A stretch of DNA of 64,000 nt from Caulobacter flavus. Lineage in GTDB: Bacteria > Pseudomonadota > Alphaproteobacteria > Caulobacterales > Caulobacteraceae. The notes under the pieces were generated by a model that had not been told where the DNA came from, did no database searches, and was given only the letters and a program-made list of their open reading frames with translations. A program made the position numbers and the translations under genes. The stretch is taken from positions 1,958,001 through 2,022,000 of the forward strand of contig NZ_CP026100.1 of assembly GCF_003722335.1 (NCBI RefSeq), in the 5' to 3' direction. Every line of letters starts with the position of its first letter. Within the stretch, counting starts at the first letter, position 1. Shown piece by piece: positions 17,491 through 26,657 of the stretch.

Positions 17491-18471
17491 TCACTTCGGC
17501 AGGAACGCCAGGCTGTAGGCCTTCTTGTAGTCGAGGCCCTTGTCGTAGACCCCCTGGTCGGCGGCGACGTCGAAGAACTGGGCCCAGCGGGCGTCAGTCA
17601 TGGCGCCGATCCCGTCCTTGGGCACGATGCCGTAGGAGCGCATCTTGTCCCGGGCCTGGTCGAGCAGGTCCTGGGTCATTTCCGGGTTGTCCTTGAGGAT
17701 GGCCGCGTCGCCGGGCCCCGCGTCGCCGTAGAGATAGCTCTTCCAGCCGGCCGCGATGGCGTCGCTGATCGCCTGCACCTGGGCGGGCCTTTCGGCGATC
17801 ATCTGGTCGGTGACCAGGGCGAAGGAGGCGTAGGCCGGATAGCCGTCGTCGGCCAGCAGGAACACCGCCGGCTTTTCCCCGCCCGCCTTCTCGATCAGGT
17901 AGGGCTCGGACGTCGCATAGCCCTGCTGGATCAGGCTCTTGTCGGCCAGGAACGGCGCGACCGAGTAGTTGTACTTGCGCACCTGGGCGTCGGTGAAGCC
18001 GTGCTTGGCCTTCAGCCACACCCAGAACGCCGTCACCGAGGCGTCCGACAGCAGGATCGGCTTGCCCTTCATGTCGGCGATGCTGGCGATCCCCTGGCCC
18101 GGGTGGGCGATCAGCACCTGCGGGTCCTTGTCCATGTAGGCGGCGACGGCTTTGACCGGCACGCCCTCCTTGGCCAGGTTCAGCACGATGAAGCTGTTGG
18201 AGCCGACGCCGATGTCCACCGCGCCGGTGGCCAGCAGCTGCGGCACGTTCACGCCCGGGCCGCCCTGGACGATGCTGACGTCGAGCCCGCGTTTCGTGAA
18301 CTCCCCCGTCGCCACCGCCTGGTAGTAGCCGCCCAGCTCGGCCTGGCCCCGCCAGTCGGTGGCCAGCTTCAGCTTGGCGAGGCCCGGCGCGGCGTCCTTC
18401 CTCGCGGGCGAACAGGCGCTGGCCAGCAGGGCCAGGCCCGCTGCGGTCACGGCGCGGCGCGAGACGGTCAT
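17491..18471 (-). CDS. ABC transporter substrate-binding lipoprotein, NMT1/THI5-like
   Basis: Periplasmic binding protein of 326 residues. The signal ends in a lipobox (LLASAC, Cys at about residue 20), preceded by RR in the n-region. The mature protein fits the NMT1/SsuA fold: LKLATDWRGQAELGGYYQAVATGEFTKRGLDV, then GAVDIGVGSN and ADMKGKPI. The GGYYQA segment resembles binding proteins for pyrimidines and thiamine precursors, but the ligand cannot be assigned. No TPP riboswitch is apparent upstream. First gene of the importer operon. Confidence 0.88.
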   Translation of the reverse strand: MTVSRRAVTAAGLALLASACSPARKDAAPGLAKLKLATDWRGQAELGGYYQAVATGEFTKRGLDVSIVQGGPGVNVPQLLATGAVDIGVGSNSFIVLNLAKEGVPVKAVAAYMDKDPQVLIAHPGQGIASIADMKGKPILLSDASVTAFWVWLKAKHGFTDAQVRKYNYSVAPFLADKSLIQQGYATSEPYLIEKAGGEKPAVFLLADDGYPAYASFALVTDQMIAERPAQVQAISDAIAAGWKSYLYGDAGPGDAAILKDNPEMTQDLLDQARDKMRSYGIVPKDGIGAMTDARWAQFFDVAADQGVYDKGLDYKKAYSLAFLPK

Positions 18472-18534
18472 GTGGCGGATCCCCCGGTGTGTTGCGGCGC
18501 GGAGGTTAGCGGGGGCGGGGACTCATTTAAACTC

Positions 18535-18672
18535 CCGTCATTCCCGCCCTTGTGGCGGGAACCTCTCTGTCAGCCGCAAGCGCGGATGGGGCGGCGTGCT
18601 CAGCACGCCGCTGGCATCTCACCTGCGAGCGGAACCAGGGGTTCCCGCCACAAGGGCGGGAATGACGGGAGG
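18535..18672. repeat. Family E repeat, copy 2
   Basis: Outer arms identical in kind to the copy at 3636 (CGTCATTCCCGCCC ... GGGCGGGAATGACG), with an inner hairpin GGCGTGCTCAGCACGCC. It fills most of the 18472-18690 spacer. Confidence 0.85.
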
Positions 18673-18690
18673 TTTTTGGGGAGAGCCCCC

Positions 18691-19437
18691 CTACCGCCGC
18701 ACGAACCCCGTCTTCGTAAGCGACAGCGCCCTGAGGTCCACGCCCATCTCGGCGCGGAAGCGGGCGACGGCGGCGTCGCCCAGGCGGCGCTTGGCGGCCG
18801 CGTCGCCGCGCTGCATGGCGTCGACATAGGCCGCGTGCTGCAGCAGGAAGTTCAGCATCAGGGTCTCGGCGAATTCCTGGCGCTGGGGCTCGGTCAGGCG
18901 GGCGTAGGCGGGATTGCCGGCGATGATCGGGCGGACCTGGGCCAGCACCGCCTGGGTCTGGGCCCGGTCGTTGTCCGCGCCGTTGGCCATCACCCAGTTG
19001 AGGATCCAGTAGCCGGCCAGGGCGTCGGCCGCGTCGCCGGGCTTGAGGCCGTCGGACGCGACGATCGAGGCCCAGCTGCGCACAGGGTCCTGCCTGGCCA
19101 GGGCGTCGGCGACCTTGCGTCCGCCCTCGGCGCCGGACGTCCGCGAGACGAAGTCGACGAACTGCCTGCGGGCCTTGGCGCTGACGGCGGGCGAGGCGCG
19201 GTAGGTGGTCACGCCCTTCGCCCCAGCGGCGGGGGGCGCGGGACGGGCCTTGGCCGACGCGCCGCCCCGCCCCGCTTTGACCGCCGCCTCGATCCTCTGC
19301 TGGTTGAGGATGTCGTTCATGACGAAGTCGTTGGGCAGGACGGTCAGCCCTTCCTGGGCGGCGGCCGGTCCGGCCAGGCCGGCGGCGAGCGTCAGCGCGG
19401 CGACGGCCAGGGAGGCGGCCAGGGAAAGGCGGGGCAT
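18691..19437 (-). CDS. Secreted DUF6683-like protein
   Basis: A 248-residue protein with a signal peptide (MPRLSLAASLAVAALTLAAG..., cleavage after AQA-type AAAQ near residue 28). The mature part is helical: KARRQFVDFVSRT near residue 88, ADALAGYWILNWVMANG near 138 and FAETLMLNFLLQHAAYVDAM near 190. This arrangement resembles a family I recall as DUF6683; that name is from memory and not verified. The open frame extends far upstream only as an artefact of GC-rich sequence; the ATG at 19437 gives the signal peptide. It ends just before a repeat and lies downstream of a hybrid kinase on the same strand. Confidence 0.72.
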   Translation of the reverse strand: MPRLSLAASLAVAALTLAAGLAGPAAAQEGLTVLPNDFVMNDILNQQRIEAAVKAGRGGASAKARPAPPAAGAKGVTTYRASPAVSAKARRQFVDFVSRTSGAEGGRKVADALARQDPVRSWASIVASDGLKPGDAADALAGYWILNWVMANGADNDRAQTQAVLAQVRPIIAGNPAYARLTEPQRQEFAETLMLNFLLQHAAYVDAMQRGDAAAKRRLGDAAVARFRAEMGVDLRALSLTKTGFVRR

Positions 19438-19484
19438 GGGCGGGGTCCTGTCGGGGCTCCCGTCCCGAACGCGGCGGGCGCGGT

Positions 19485-21551
19485 TTAGCTCCCCGCCTCC
19501 AGCCAGCGCCCCACCTTGGCGTACAGCACCTCGCGCTGCACGGGCTTGGCGATGTGGTCGACCATGCCGGCGGCGAAGCAGCGTTCCACCTGCTGGGGCA
19601 GGGCGTCGGCGCTCATGGCGATGATCGGCACGCGGCCGGCCGCGCCGTCGAGGGCGCGGATGGCCCGGGTGGCGGCCAGGCCGTCCATCTCGGGCATGTG
19701 GATGTCCATCAGGATGATGTCGAAGTGGCCGCGCGCCGCCGCCGCCAGGGCCTGGCGGCCGTTCTCGGCGGTCTCGACGTGGCAGCCGGCCAGGCGCAGC
19801 AGACCAACCCCGATCTCGCGGTTCATCGGGTGGTCGTCGACCAGCAGGATGCGGGCGGCCTTGGGGTCGCGGGCAGCTTCGGCCACGGGCGCGGCCAGCG
19901 GCTCGGCCTCGGCGGCGGGGATTTCGAACCAGAAGCACGAGCCGTGGCCCGGCGCGCTGTCGGCCCCGATCCGCCCGCCCATCAGCTCGACCAGCGACTT
20001 GCTGATCGCCAGGCCCAGGCCCGCCCCGCCATAGGCGCGGGTGGCGCCGCTGTCGAGCTGGACGAAGCGCTGGAACAGCCGCGCCTGGTCCTCGATCGGC
20101 ACGCCCACGCCGGTGTCGGCGATCTCGAAGCGCAGCCGGTCCTCGACCTCGCCGGGCTCGACCACCAGCCGGGCGACGATCTTGCCGCGCTCGGTGAACT
20201 TCACGGCGTTGTTGAGCAGGTTCAGCAGCACCTGGCGCAGTCGCAGGGCGTCCAGGTCGTGCAGGCCGCCGACCGGGTCGACGACGTCGATCTCGATCGA
20301 CAGGTGCTTGGCCTGCGCCTCGGGACGGACGATGCCGATGGCGTCGTGCAGCACCGCCTGCGCCGAGGCCGGCTGCATCAGAAGCTCGACCTGGCCGGAA
20401 TCCACCCGCGAGACGTCGAGGATGTCGCTGACCACGGTCAGCAGGGCCGCGCCGGCGGTGTCGATCATGCCCACCTGCCGGTGGGCGTCGGCCGGCAGGT
20501 CCTGGCGGCTGGCCAAGAGCTGGGCGAAGCCCAGGATGCTGTTCAGCGGCGTGCGGATCTCGTGGCTCATGGTGGCCAGGAACTCGGTCTTGGCCTCGGC
20601 CGCCGCCAGCGCCCGGGCGCGGGCCGCGCGGGTCAGCTGCTCGCGCCGCACCAGCAGGCGCCGCAGCCGCTCCTGCTGGGCCAGGGCCAGGCCCGCGGCC
20701 AGGGCGGTGACGAACACCACGGTGACGAAGCACTGGATCAGCCGCGTCATCTGGGCCGGGTTCCACGGCGCCAGCAGCTGGCCCAGGAAGATGTTCCACA
20801 CCCCCAGCGGCAGCGACACCACGGCGATGGTCAGGGCCGCCTCGGCCGCGCCGCGCGGGCCCAGGCGGAAGGCGCAGAGGATGGCGGCCGGGAACAGCAC
20901 GAAGGGCAGGGGCGCGCGGGTGTCGTGGAACACCGCCGCCGTCAGCACCGCCATCAGCACGAACAGGCCCAGCCGCTCTCCCAGCGAGCGATGGAAGGTG
21001 CGCCGGTGCTCGGCATCGATCAGCACCAGCACCGCCGGCACGATCAGCGCCATGCCCAGCGCCCCGCTGACGAACCAGTCGCGCCAAAGGGCCATGAACG
21101 GCGCGCCGTCCAGCAGGGCCAGCAGGGCGGCGGCGAGGGCGGCGGTCACGGCCACCACCGGCGCGATCACCGTCATCAGCAGGGCCAGGTGCCGCATGGT
21201 CCGCACCCGGGGCGGCCCGCCGAAGGCCCGCCGCACGGCCTCGCGCGCGCCCCAGGCCTCGACCAGGCCGACGAGGGTGAACACCAGGGCGCGGTCCAGG
21301 CCGTCGCCGAACGCCAGGCACAGGGCGAAGTGAACGAGGCCGACGACGACGGTCAGGATCAGCCGGCGCGGCGGGCCCAGGGCCATCAGGCCCACCGACA
21401 GCAGCGCCGTGCCGGGCCACAGGGCGGCCACCCCCGTCGGGCCGCGCGTCAGGCCGTCGCTGAACAGCTGCGCGACGACGAAGGCGACCGCCAGCACGAG
21501 CAGCAGCACCGTCTGACGGCGGGTCTCCTGAAGGGCGGCGCTTCGCGTCAT
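19485..21551 (-). CDS. MASE1-type hybrid sensor histidine kinase, paralogue 1
   Basis: A 688-residue inner-membrane kinase. The first ~290 residues form eight or so hydrophobic helices with the MASE1-like mark GPTGVAALWPGTALL near residue 37. HisKA follows with the phosphoacceptor His330 in TMSHEIRTPLNS, then an HATPase with the N-box LLNLLNNAVKFT and G-boxes (DTGVGVP, GGAGLGLAIS). A C-terminal receiver has the phosphoacceptor Asp609 in ILMDIHMPEMDG. It closely resembles the two kinases upstream. No adjacent response regulator or output gene is seen, so the partner is unknown. Confidence 0.9.
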   Translation of the reverse strand: MTRSAALQETRRQTVLLLVLAVAFVVAQLFSDGLTRGPTGVAALWPGTALLSVGLMALGPPRRLILTVVVGLVHFALCLAFGDGLDRALVFTLVGLVEAWGAREAVRRAFGGPPRVRTMRHLALLMTVIAPVVAVTAALAAALLALLDGAPFMALWRDWFVSGALGMALIVPAVLVLIDAEHRRTFHRSLGERLGLFVLMAVLTAAVFHDTRAPLPFVLFPAAILCAFRLGPRGAAEAALTIAVVSLPLGVWNIFLGQLLAPWNPAQMTRLIQCFVTVVFVTALAAGLALAQQERLRRLLVRREQLTRAARARALAAAEAKTEFLATMSHEIRTPLNSILGFAQLLASRQDLPADAHRQVGMIDTAGAALLTVVSDILDVSRVDSGQVELLMQPASAQAVLHDAIGIVRPEAQAKHLSIEIDVVDPVGGLHDLDALRLRQVLLNLLNNAVKFTERGKIVARLVVEPGEVEDRLRFEIADTGVGVPIEDQARLFQRFVQLDSGATRAYGGAGLGLAISKSLVELMGGRIGADSAPGHGSCFWFEIPAAEAEPLAAPVAEAARDPKAARILLVDDHPMNREIGVGLLRLAGCHVETAENGRQALAAAARGHFDIILMDIHMPEMDGLAATRAIRALDGAAGRVPIIAMSADALPQQVERCFAAGMVDHIAKPVQREVLYAKVGRWLEAGS

Positions 21552-21795
21552 CGTTGATCCCGTTCCCCACGGCTTCTACGCCGAACAACGGTTTCAGTTT
21601 CGGGACCAATGCCTTCTGTGACGCTTTGCCGCAATGGCTTTTGGTAGTGTCGACTATCCGACGAACGGAGCGATTTCCTTGCGGCGCAAGGAAAACCGCG
21701 CGCGAGGGCTGATCGATTTGCCGATTGCCTGCGAGAGTGGTCCTGGTCGGCGACACGTTCGGTTGCGCCGCCTCGGGATGGAGAGAGGATCGCTG

Positions 21796-22203
21796 ATGCT
21801 GCTCGCGTTCTATCTGGCCGGCGCGCTCGCCAACGCCGAACCCGTGGTCGTCTCGAGTGTCGATCCCAGGGGCGCGACGCCCCAGAGCCAGCGCTACGAG
21901 GGCCGGTGCGGCGACCGCAGCCTGGAATTGGCCCAATGGTCCACCGGCGCTCCGGCCCTGGCCATCGATCGCAAGCCAGTGGCGCTGTCGCCCCAGGCTC
22001 AGGCGTTCCTGGCTCTGCGCGGCGCGGCCTACCGCACCTACAGCCGCTGCGTCGGCGACAGCTTCCGGCTGGTCGTGGCCCGCGCGACCTGGGAAGAGGG
22101 CAAGGGCGAGACCTACGCCGTCTACGGCGCCCAGGTCGCGGCCGGCGGCCTGTCGCAGGAGCGCGTCGAGGCCGCGGACGCCCAAGCGTTCTTCTACCGC
22201 TAG
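21796..22203 (+). CDS. Small secreted hypothetical protein
   Basis: A 135-residue protein with a signal-like start (MLLAFYLAGALANA). Two cysteines (GRCGDRS and YSRCVGD) could form one disulfide. The frame is open 54 codons further upstream, but the ATG at 21796 is preferred: GGAGAGAGGA stands just before it and the signal peptide begins there. It runs opposite to, and between, hybrid kinases 1 and 2. I do not recognise the family. Its position suggests it might be sensed or used together with the kinases, but that is speculation. Confidence 0.6.
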   Translation: MLLAFYLAGALANAEPVVVSSVDPRGATPQSQRYEGRCGDRSLELAQWSTGAPALAIDRKPVALSPQAQAFLALRGAAYRTYSRCVGDSFRLVVARATWEEGKGETYAVYGAQVAAGGLSQERVEAADAQAFFYR

Positions 22204-22236
22204 AGCGGGCGTGTCGGAGGGCGGAAGCGCCCCTCC

Positions 22237-24348
22237 CTAAGCCGCCTCCGTCTCCGCCCCCAGCCACCTGTTCAGGGCGGCGATCAGCACGTCGCGCTGG
22301 ATGGGCTTGGCGACGTGGTCGACCATGCCGGCCTGGCGGCAGCGCTCGATCTGCTGGGGCATGACGTCGGCAGACAGGGCGATGATCGGCGCGCGCGAGG
22401 CGGGGCCGGGCAGGGCCTTGATGGCGCGGGCGGCGGCCAGGCCGTCCATGCGCGGCATGTGGATGTCCATCAGGATGACGTCGAAGTCGCCGCGCGCGGC
22501 GATGCGCACGGCCTCGTCGCCGTCCTCGGCGGTCTCGACCGCGCAGCCGGCCAGGATCAGCATCGCCGCCCCCAGCTCGCGGTTCATCGGATGGTCGTCG
22601 ACCAGCAGCACGCGGGCGGCGGCCTCCTGCTCGGCGGGCGGGCCGTCGGCGGCGCAGACCGGCTCGGCCGGGGTGGTGAACCAGAAGGTCGCGCCCCGGC
22701 CGGGCGCGCTGTCGACGCCGATTTCGCCGCCCATGCGGGTGACCAGGGTCTTGCTGATCGCCAGCCCCAGGCCCGCCCCGCCGAACGCCCGGCTGATCGA
22801 GCCGTCGGCCTGGGAGAAGCGCTGGAACAGCCGGCCCTGCACCTCGGGCGCGATGCCGATGCCGGTGTCGGCGATGGTGAAGCGCAGGCGCTCGGGCCCG
22901 CCGGGATAGGGGGCCTCCAGCCGCACGCTGGCCCGCACCGAGCCGCCGGCGGTGAACTTCACGGCGTTGTTGAGCAGGTTCAGCAGCACCTGGCGCAGGC
23001 GGGCCGGGTCGAGGGCGTAGTCGAGGCCGCCCGGAAGGTCGGCCTCGACCGACAGCGAAAGGCCCTTGGCCTGGGCGTCCAGCGCGATGATCGAGGCGGC
23101 GTCGGCCAGCAGGGCGGCCGGATCCACCGCCTCGGGCCGCAGCTCCACGCGCCCGGCCTCCAGCCGCGAGAAGTCGAGGATGTCGTCGACGATCGTGGCC
23201 AGCGAGCCGCCGGCCTGGGCGATCAGTTCGAGCTTGCGCCGGCCGGCCGGCGTCAGCCCGTCCTCGGTCTCGGCCAGCAGGTTGGCGAAGCCCAGCACGC
23301 TGTTCAGCGGCGTGCGGATCTCGTGGCTCATCGTCGCCAGGAAGTCGGTGCGGGCCCGGCCGGCGGCCTGGGCGCGGGCGCGGGCGGCGCGGGCGGCGGC
23401 GCTGCGGCGGGCCATCAGGCCCTTCAGCCGCTGCTCCTTGTAGAGCGACAGGGCCGCGGCCAGGCAGGTGAAGAAGATGGTGGTGACGAAGGCCTGCACC
23501 ATGCGGATGCGGTCGACCTCGGCCCAGCGCGGGGCGATGCGGGCCACCCCGTCGCCGACGATGGTCAGCGGGGCGGTCACCGCGATGACGACCACCGCGC
23601 TCCACGCCGCGCCGCGCGGGCCCAGCTGGAAGGCCGCCAGCATCGCCGCCGGGAAGATCAGGAACGGCATAGGCGTGGACGGCTTGAGGAAGGCGAAGGC
23701 CGTGGCCGCCGCCACCAGGGCGTAGAGGCCGACCTGCGCGGCCGGCGGCCGGCGGAAGGCCTCGTCGTTGGTCGGGTCGAGGATCACCAGGGCCGCGGGC
23801 AGGGCGATGATCATGCCCATGCTGTTGCAGGCCGCCCAGGCGGTGAAGAACGGCCACAGCTGCGCGCCGGCGACCGGGGCCGCGACGCTGGAGCCGATGG
23901 CCGCGACGCTGATCGTGATCGGCAGCATGGCGGCCACCAGCACCAGGGCGTGGCGCACGCTGCGGATCGAGGGCCGGGGTCCGCGCAGCCGGCGGGTCAG
24001 GGCGGCGGCCGCCAGGCTCTCGGTCATGTCGCAGGCGGTGTAGACGCCGATGACGAACCACGGATCGCCGGCCAGGGCGTGGACCGCAAGGTTGGTGACC
24101 AGGGCGATGCCCAGCAGCAGCCGCCGGCCCAGCGGGTCCATCCGCAGCAGGCCGGCCGCCAGTATGGCGTTCATCGGCCACAGCGACGGCATGCCGTTGG
24201 AGTCGCGGGTCAGAAGATCGCTGAACAGGAACGAGCCGACATAGGCGCAGACCAGCGCCGCCAGCAGTCCCCAGCGGACGCCGGCCCAATGGACGCTCGC
24301 CCGGCGCAGGCCCGGCTGGTCGTCCCGTCGATCGGCTCGTGCGGTCAA
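22237..24348 (-). CDS. MASE1-type hybrid sensor histidine kinase, paralogue 2
   Basis: 703 residues with the same architecture as paralogue 1. The MASE1-like membrane region has the mark MPSLWPMNAILAAG near residue 52. HisKA carries His342 in TMSHEIRTPLNSVLG. The HATPase includes LLNLLNNAVKFT and GGAGLGLAIS, and the C-terminal receiver has Asp628 in ILMDIHMPRMDG followed by a conserved LSADVMPQQ segment. It lies 73 bases downstream of paralogue 3 and may be cotranscribed with it. Divergence is concentrated in the membrane and loop regions, which would fit different signals with a shared output. Confidence 0.9.
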   Translation of the reverse strand: MTARADRRDDQPGLRRASVHWAGVRWGLLAALVCAYVGSFLFSDLLTRDSNGMPSLWPMNAILAAGLLRMDPLGRRLLLGIALVTNLAVHALAGDPWFVIGVYTACDMTESLAAAALTRRLRGPRPSIRSVRHALVLVAAMLPITISVAAIGSSVAAPVAGAQLWPFFTAWAACNSMGMIIALPAALVILDPTNDEAFRRPPAAQVGLYALVAAATAFAFLKPSTPMPFLIFPAAMLAAFQLGPRGAAWSAVVVIAVTAPLTIVGDGVARIAPRWAEVDRIRMVQAFVTTIFFTCLAAALSLYKEQRLKGLMARRSAAARAARARAQAAGRARTDFLATMSHEIRTPLNSVLGFANLLAETEDGLTPAGRRKLELIAQAGGSLATIVDDILDFSRLEAGRVELRPEAVDPAALLADAASIIALDAQAKGLSLSVEADLPGGLDYALDPARLRQVLLNLLNNAVKFTAGGSVRASVRLEAPYPGGPERLRFTIADTGIGIAPEVQGRLFQRFSQADGSISRAFGGAGLGLAISKTLVTRMGGEIGVDSAPGRGATFWFTTPAEPVCAADGPPAEQEAAARVLLVDDHPMNRELGAAMLILAGCAVETAEDGDEAVRIAARGDFDVILMDIHMPRMDGLAAARAIKALPGPASRAPIIALSADVMPQQIERCRQAGMVDHVAKPIQRDVLIAALNRWLGAETEAA

Positions 24349-24421
24349 GGCCCCTCAAGTCCCCCACCCGGCGGCTTCCGCGGCCGGAAACTTCACCCAT
24401 CACGCCCAGACCGAAAAAGGG

Positions 24422-26557
24422 TTAAGGCGAGACGCTTTTTCCGTGTGTCGCGCCGTCGTGCGACGTTCGGTCGCGCCCGCGCGGCGTGCTCAACGCGCGC
24501 GAGACCGCCGCCAGCAGTTCGTCGCGGCGGATCGGCTTGGCCACGTGGCCGTCCATGCCGGCCGCGCGGCAGCGGGCCACCTGCTCGGGCAGCACGTCGG
24601 CGCTCAGGGCCAGGATCGGCGCGTCGGCCATCGGCCCGTCGAGGGCGCGGATGGCGCGGGCGGCGGCCAGGCCGTCCATGCCCGGCATGTGCACGTCCAT
24701 CAGGATCAGGTCGAAGGTTCCGGTGCGGGCGGCCTCGACCGCCTGGAAGCCGTCCTCGGCGGTGAACACCTGGCAGCCGGCCAGGGTCAGCAGGGCGTCG
24801 CCCAGTTCGCGGTTCATCGGATGGTCGTCGACCAGCAGCACGCGGGCGGCGGCGCGCTCGGGGCCGGTCTCCTCGACCGGCTCGGGCGCCTGGGCGGGCT
24901 GGGCCTCCAAGGCGATGTGGAACACCGCGCCGACGCCCAGCGCGCTCTCGACCCAGATCGTCCCGCCCATCTGGCCGACCAGCGCCTTGCTGATCGCCAG
25001 CCCCAGGCCCGTGCCGCCATAGGCGCGGCTGATCGAGCTGTCGGCCTGGGAAAAGCGCTGGAACAGCCGCGCCTGCACCTCGGGCGCGATGCCGATGCCG
25101 GTGTCGGCCACCGAAAAGCGCAGCAGGCCCGGATCGGGGCCGATCGACAGGCGGGCGGTGACGCCGCCCTGCGTGGTGAACTTCACGGCGTTGTTGAGCA
25201 GGTTCAGCAGCACCTGGCGCAGGCGCGTCTCGTCCAGGGAGAACAGGGCCTCGGGATCCTGCCCGCCCAGGGGGGCGGGGCGGCTTTCGACCTCGACGCT
25301 CACGGTCAGGCCCTTGGCTTCCGCTTCGGGGGCGATGATGGCGGCGGCGTCGCGCAGCAGGGCGGCGGGGGAAGCGGGGGACAGGACGAGCTCCAGGCGG
25401 CCGGCCTCGACCTTGGCGAAGTCGAGCAGGTCGCTGACGATCTCGGCCAGCGAGCGGCCGGCGCGGCCGACCAGGTCCAGCCGGCGACGGTTTTCGGGGG
25501 AAAGCTCGGCGTCCTCGGCCACCAGGGCGGCGAAGCCGAGAATGCTGTTCAGCGGGGTGCGGATCTCGTGGCTGATCGTGGCCAGGAAGTCGGACTTGGC
25601 GGCGTTGGCGGCCTGGGCCCTGGCCTGCGCGGCGCGGGCGGCCGCCTGGCGGCGCACCAGCAGGGCCGACAGCCGCGCCTGGCGGCCCAGCGCCAGGGCC
25701 GCGGCCATGCTCACCGCATAGAGCACGATGTGGAACAGCAGCAGGTGGCGCATCGGCTCGGCCGCCGCCCTGGGGTCCAGGCCGACGATCGACAGCACGG
25801 CGGGGATGGCGAAGGCCAGGGCCGCCATCACCGACAGCGCCGCCGCGCGCGGGCCGCCGCGGAACGCCGCCAGCAGCACCGGCGCGAACACCAGCACCCG
25901 CATCTGCGGCGGGCCGGTGAACACGGTCCACGACACCGCCGCGATGGCCGCCAGGCCCGCCGCCGGCTCCAGCCAGCCGCGCACCGGGAAGGCCTCGGCG
26001 TGGCGGCGGTCCAGCAGGATCAGGATGGTCGGCAGGGCGATGGCCACGCCCAGCACGTTGCTGGTGGTCCAGCCGCTCCAGCCGGTCCAGAAGCCTCCGC
26101 CCTCGGCCAGCGAGGCCACGCCGTTGACGGCGATCGAGGTCGCCGCCGTAAACACCGCCGACACCGCCGTCAGCACCAGCAGGCCGCGCATGCTGCGCAC
26201 CTTGCCCGGCAGCCGCAGCAGCCGCAGCGCGAAGGCGGTGGCGGCGATCTGCACGCCGTCGAGGATGGTCACGGCCAGGGCGAAGGCGCTGCTGCTGCTG
26301 GTGGCCAGGCTCAGCAACAGGTGCAGCACGCTGGTCACCGCCAGCAGCACCGCGCCGCGCCGGCGGTCCAGGGTCATCAGGCCGGCGATGATGACGGCGT
26401 TGGCCGTCCAGATGGTGGCGATCTCCTGGGCCGCCCCGGTCAGGAACAGGCTGTAGGCCATCGACGCCACATAGGCCGCCGTCAGCCCCGCCGGCCGCCG
26501 CCAGCGACGCCAGAGCGCCGCGCGATCGCTCGCGATGTCCAAGCGGCGAAAACCCAA
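24422..26557 (-). CDS. MASE1-type hybrid sensor histidine kinase, paralogue 3
   Basis: 711 residues: a MASE1-like membrane region (ATIWTANAVIIAG near residue 40), then HisKA with His330 in TISHEIRTPLNS, an HATPase (LLNLLNNAVKFT, GGTGLGLAIS), and a receiver with Asp621 in ILMDVHMPGMDG followed by LSADVLPEQ. The acidic residue after the phosphoacceptor His suggests both kinase and phosphatase activity are possible. It is the first of the three kinases on this strand, downstream of the KAP NTPase gene. Phosphotransfer to a distant Hpt protein is expected from the hybrid design. Confidence 0.9.
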   Translation of the reverse strand: MGFRRLDIASDRAALWRRWRRPAGLTAAYVASMAYSLFLTGAAQEIATIWTANAVIIAGLMTLDRRRGAVLLAVTSVLHLLLSLATSSSSAFALAVTILDGVQIAATAFALRLLRLPGKVRSMRGLLVLTAVSAVFTAATSIAVNGVASLAEGGGFWTGWSGWTTSNVLGVAIALPTILILLDRRHAEAFPVRGWLEPAAGLAAIAAVSWTVFTGPPQMRVLVFAPVLLAAFRGGPRAAALSVMAALAFAIPAVLSIVGLDPRAAAEPMRHLLLFHIVLYAVSMAAALALGRQARLSALLVRRQAAARAAQARAQAANAAKSDFLATISHEIRTPLNSILGFAALVAEDAELSPENRRRLDLVGRAGRSLAEIVSDLLDFAKVEAGRLELVLSPASPAALLRDAAAIIAPEAEAKGLTVSVEVESRPAPLGGQDPEALFSLDETRLRQVLLNLLNNAVKFTTQGGVTARLSIGPDPGLLRFSVADTGIGIAPEVQARLFQRFSQADSSISRAYGGTGLGLAISKALVGQMGGTIWVESALGVGAVFHIALEAQPAQAPEPVEETGPERAAARVLLVDDHPMNRELGDALLTLAGCQVFTAEDGFQAVEAARTGTFDLILMDVHMPGMDGLAAARAIRALDGPMADAPILALSADVLPEQVARCRAAGMDGHVAKPIRRDELLAAVSRALSTPRGRDRTSHDGATHGKSVSP

Positions 26558-26657
26558 GTCGTCAAACCCCCAGGCTTCCCACCGAAGGCGGCGGGAAGCA
26601 GTCGGGTTCCACCATGACCACGAAACGTCGGTTTTTGGTTAAGTGGGGAGGGGCGGG

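Noticed and set aside
18472..18540. Possible TPP riboswitch before the NMT1/THI5-like binding protein
   Set aside because: Looked for because of the family, but the THI-box core sequences are not present on either strand.
19554..24765. Long + strand frames opposite the hybrid kinases
   Set aside because: Low-complexity Gly/Gln/Arg translation mirrors the kinase genes; no motifs.
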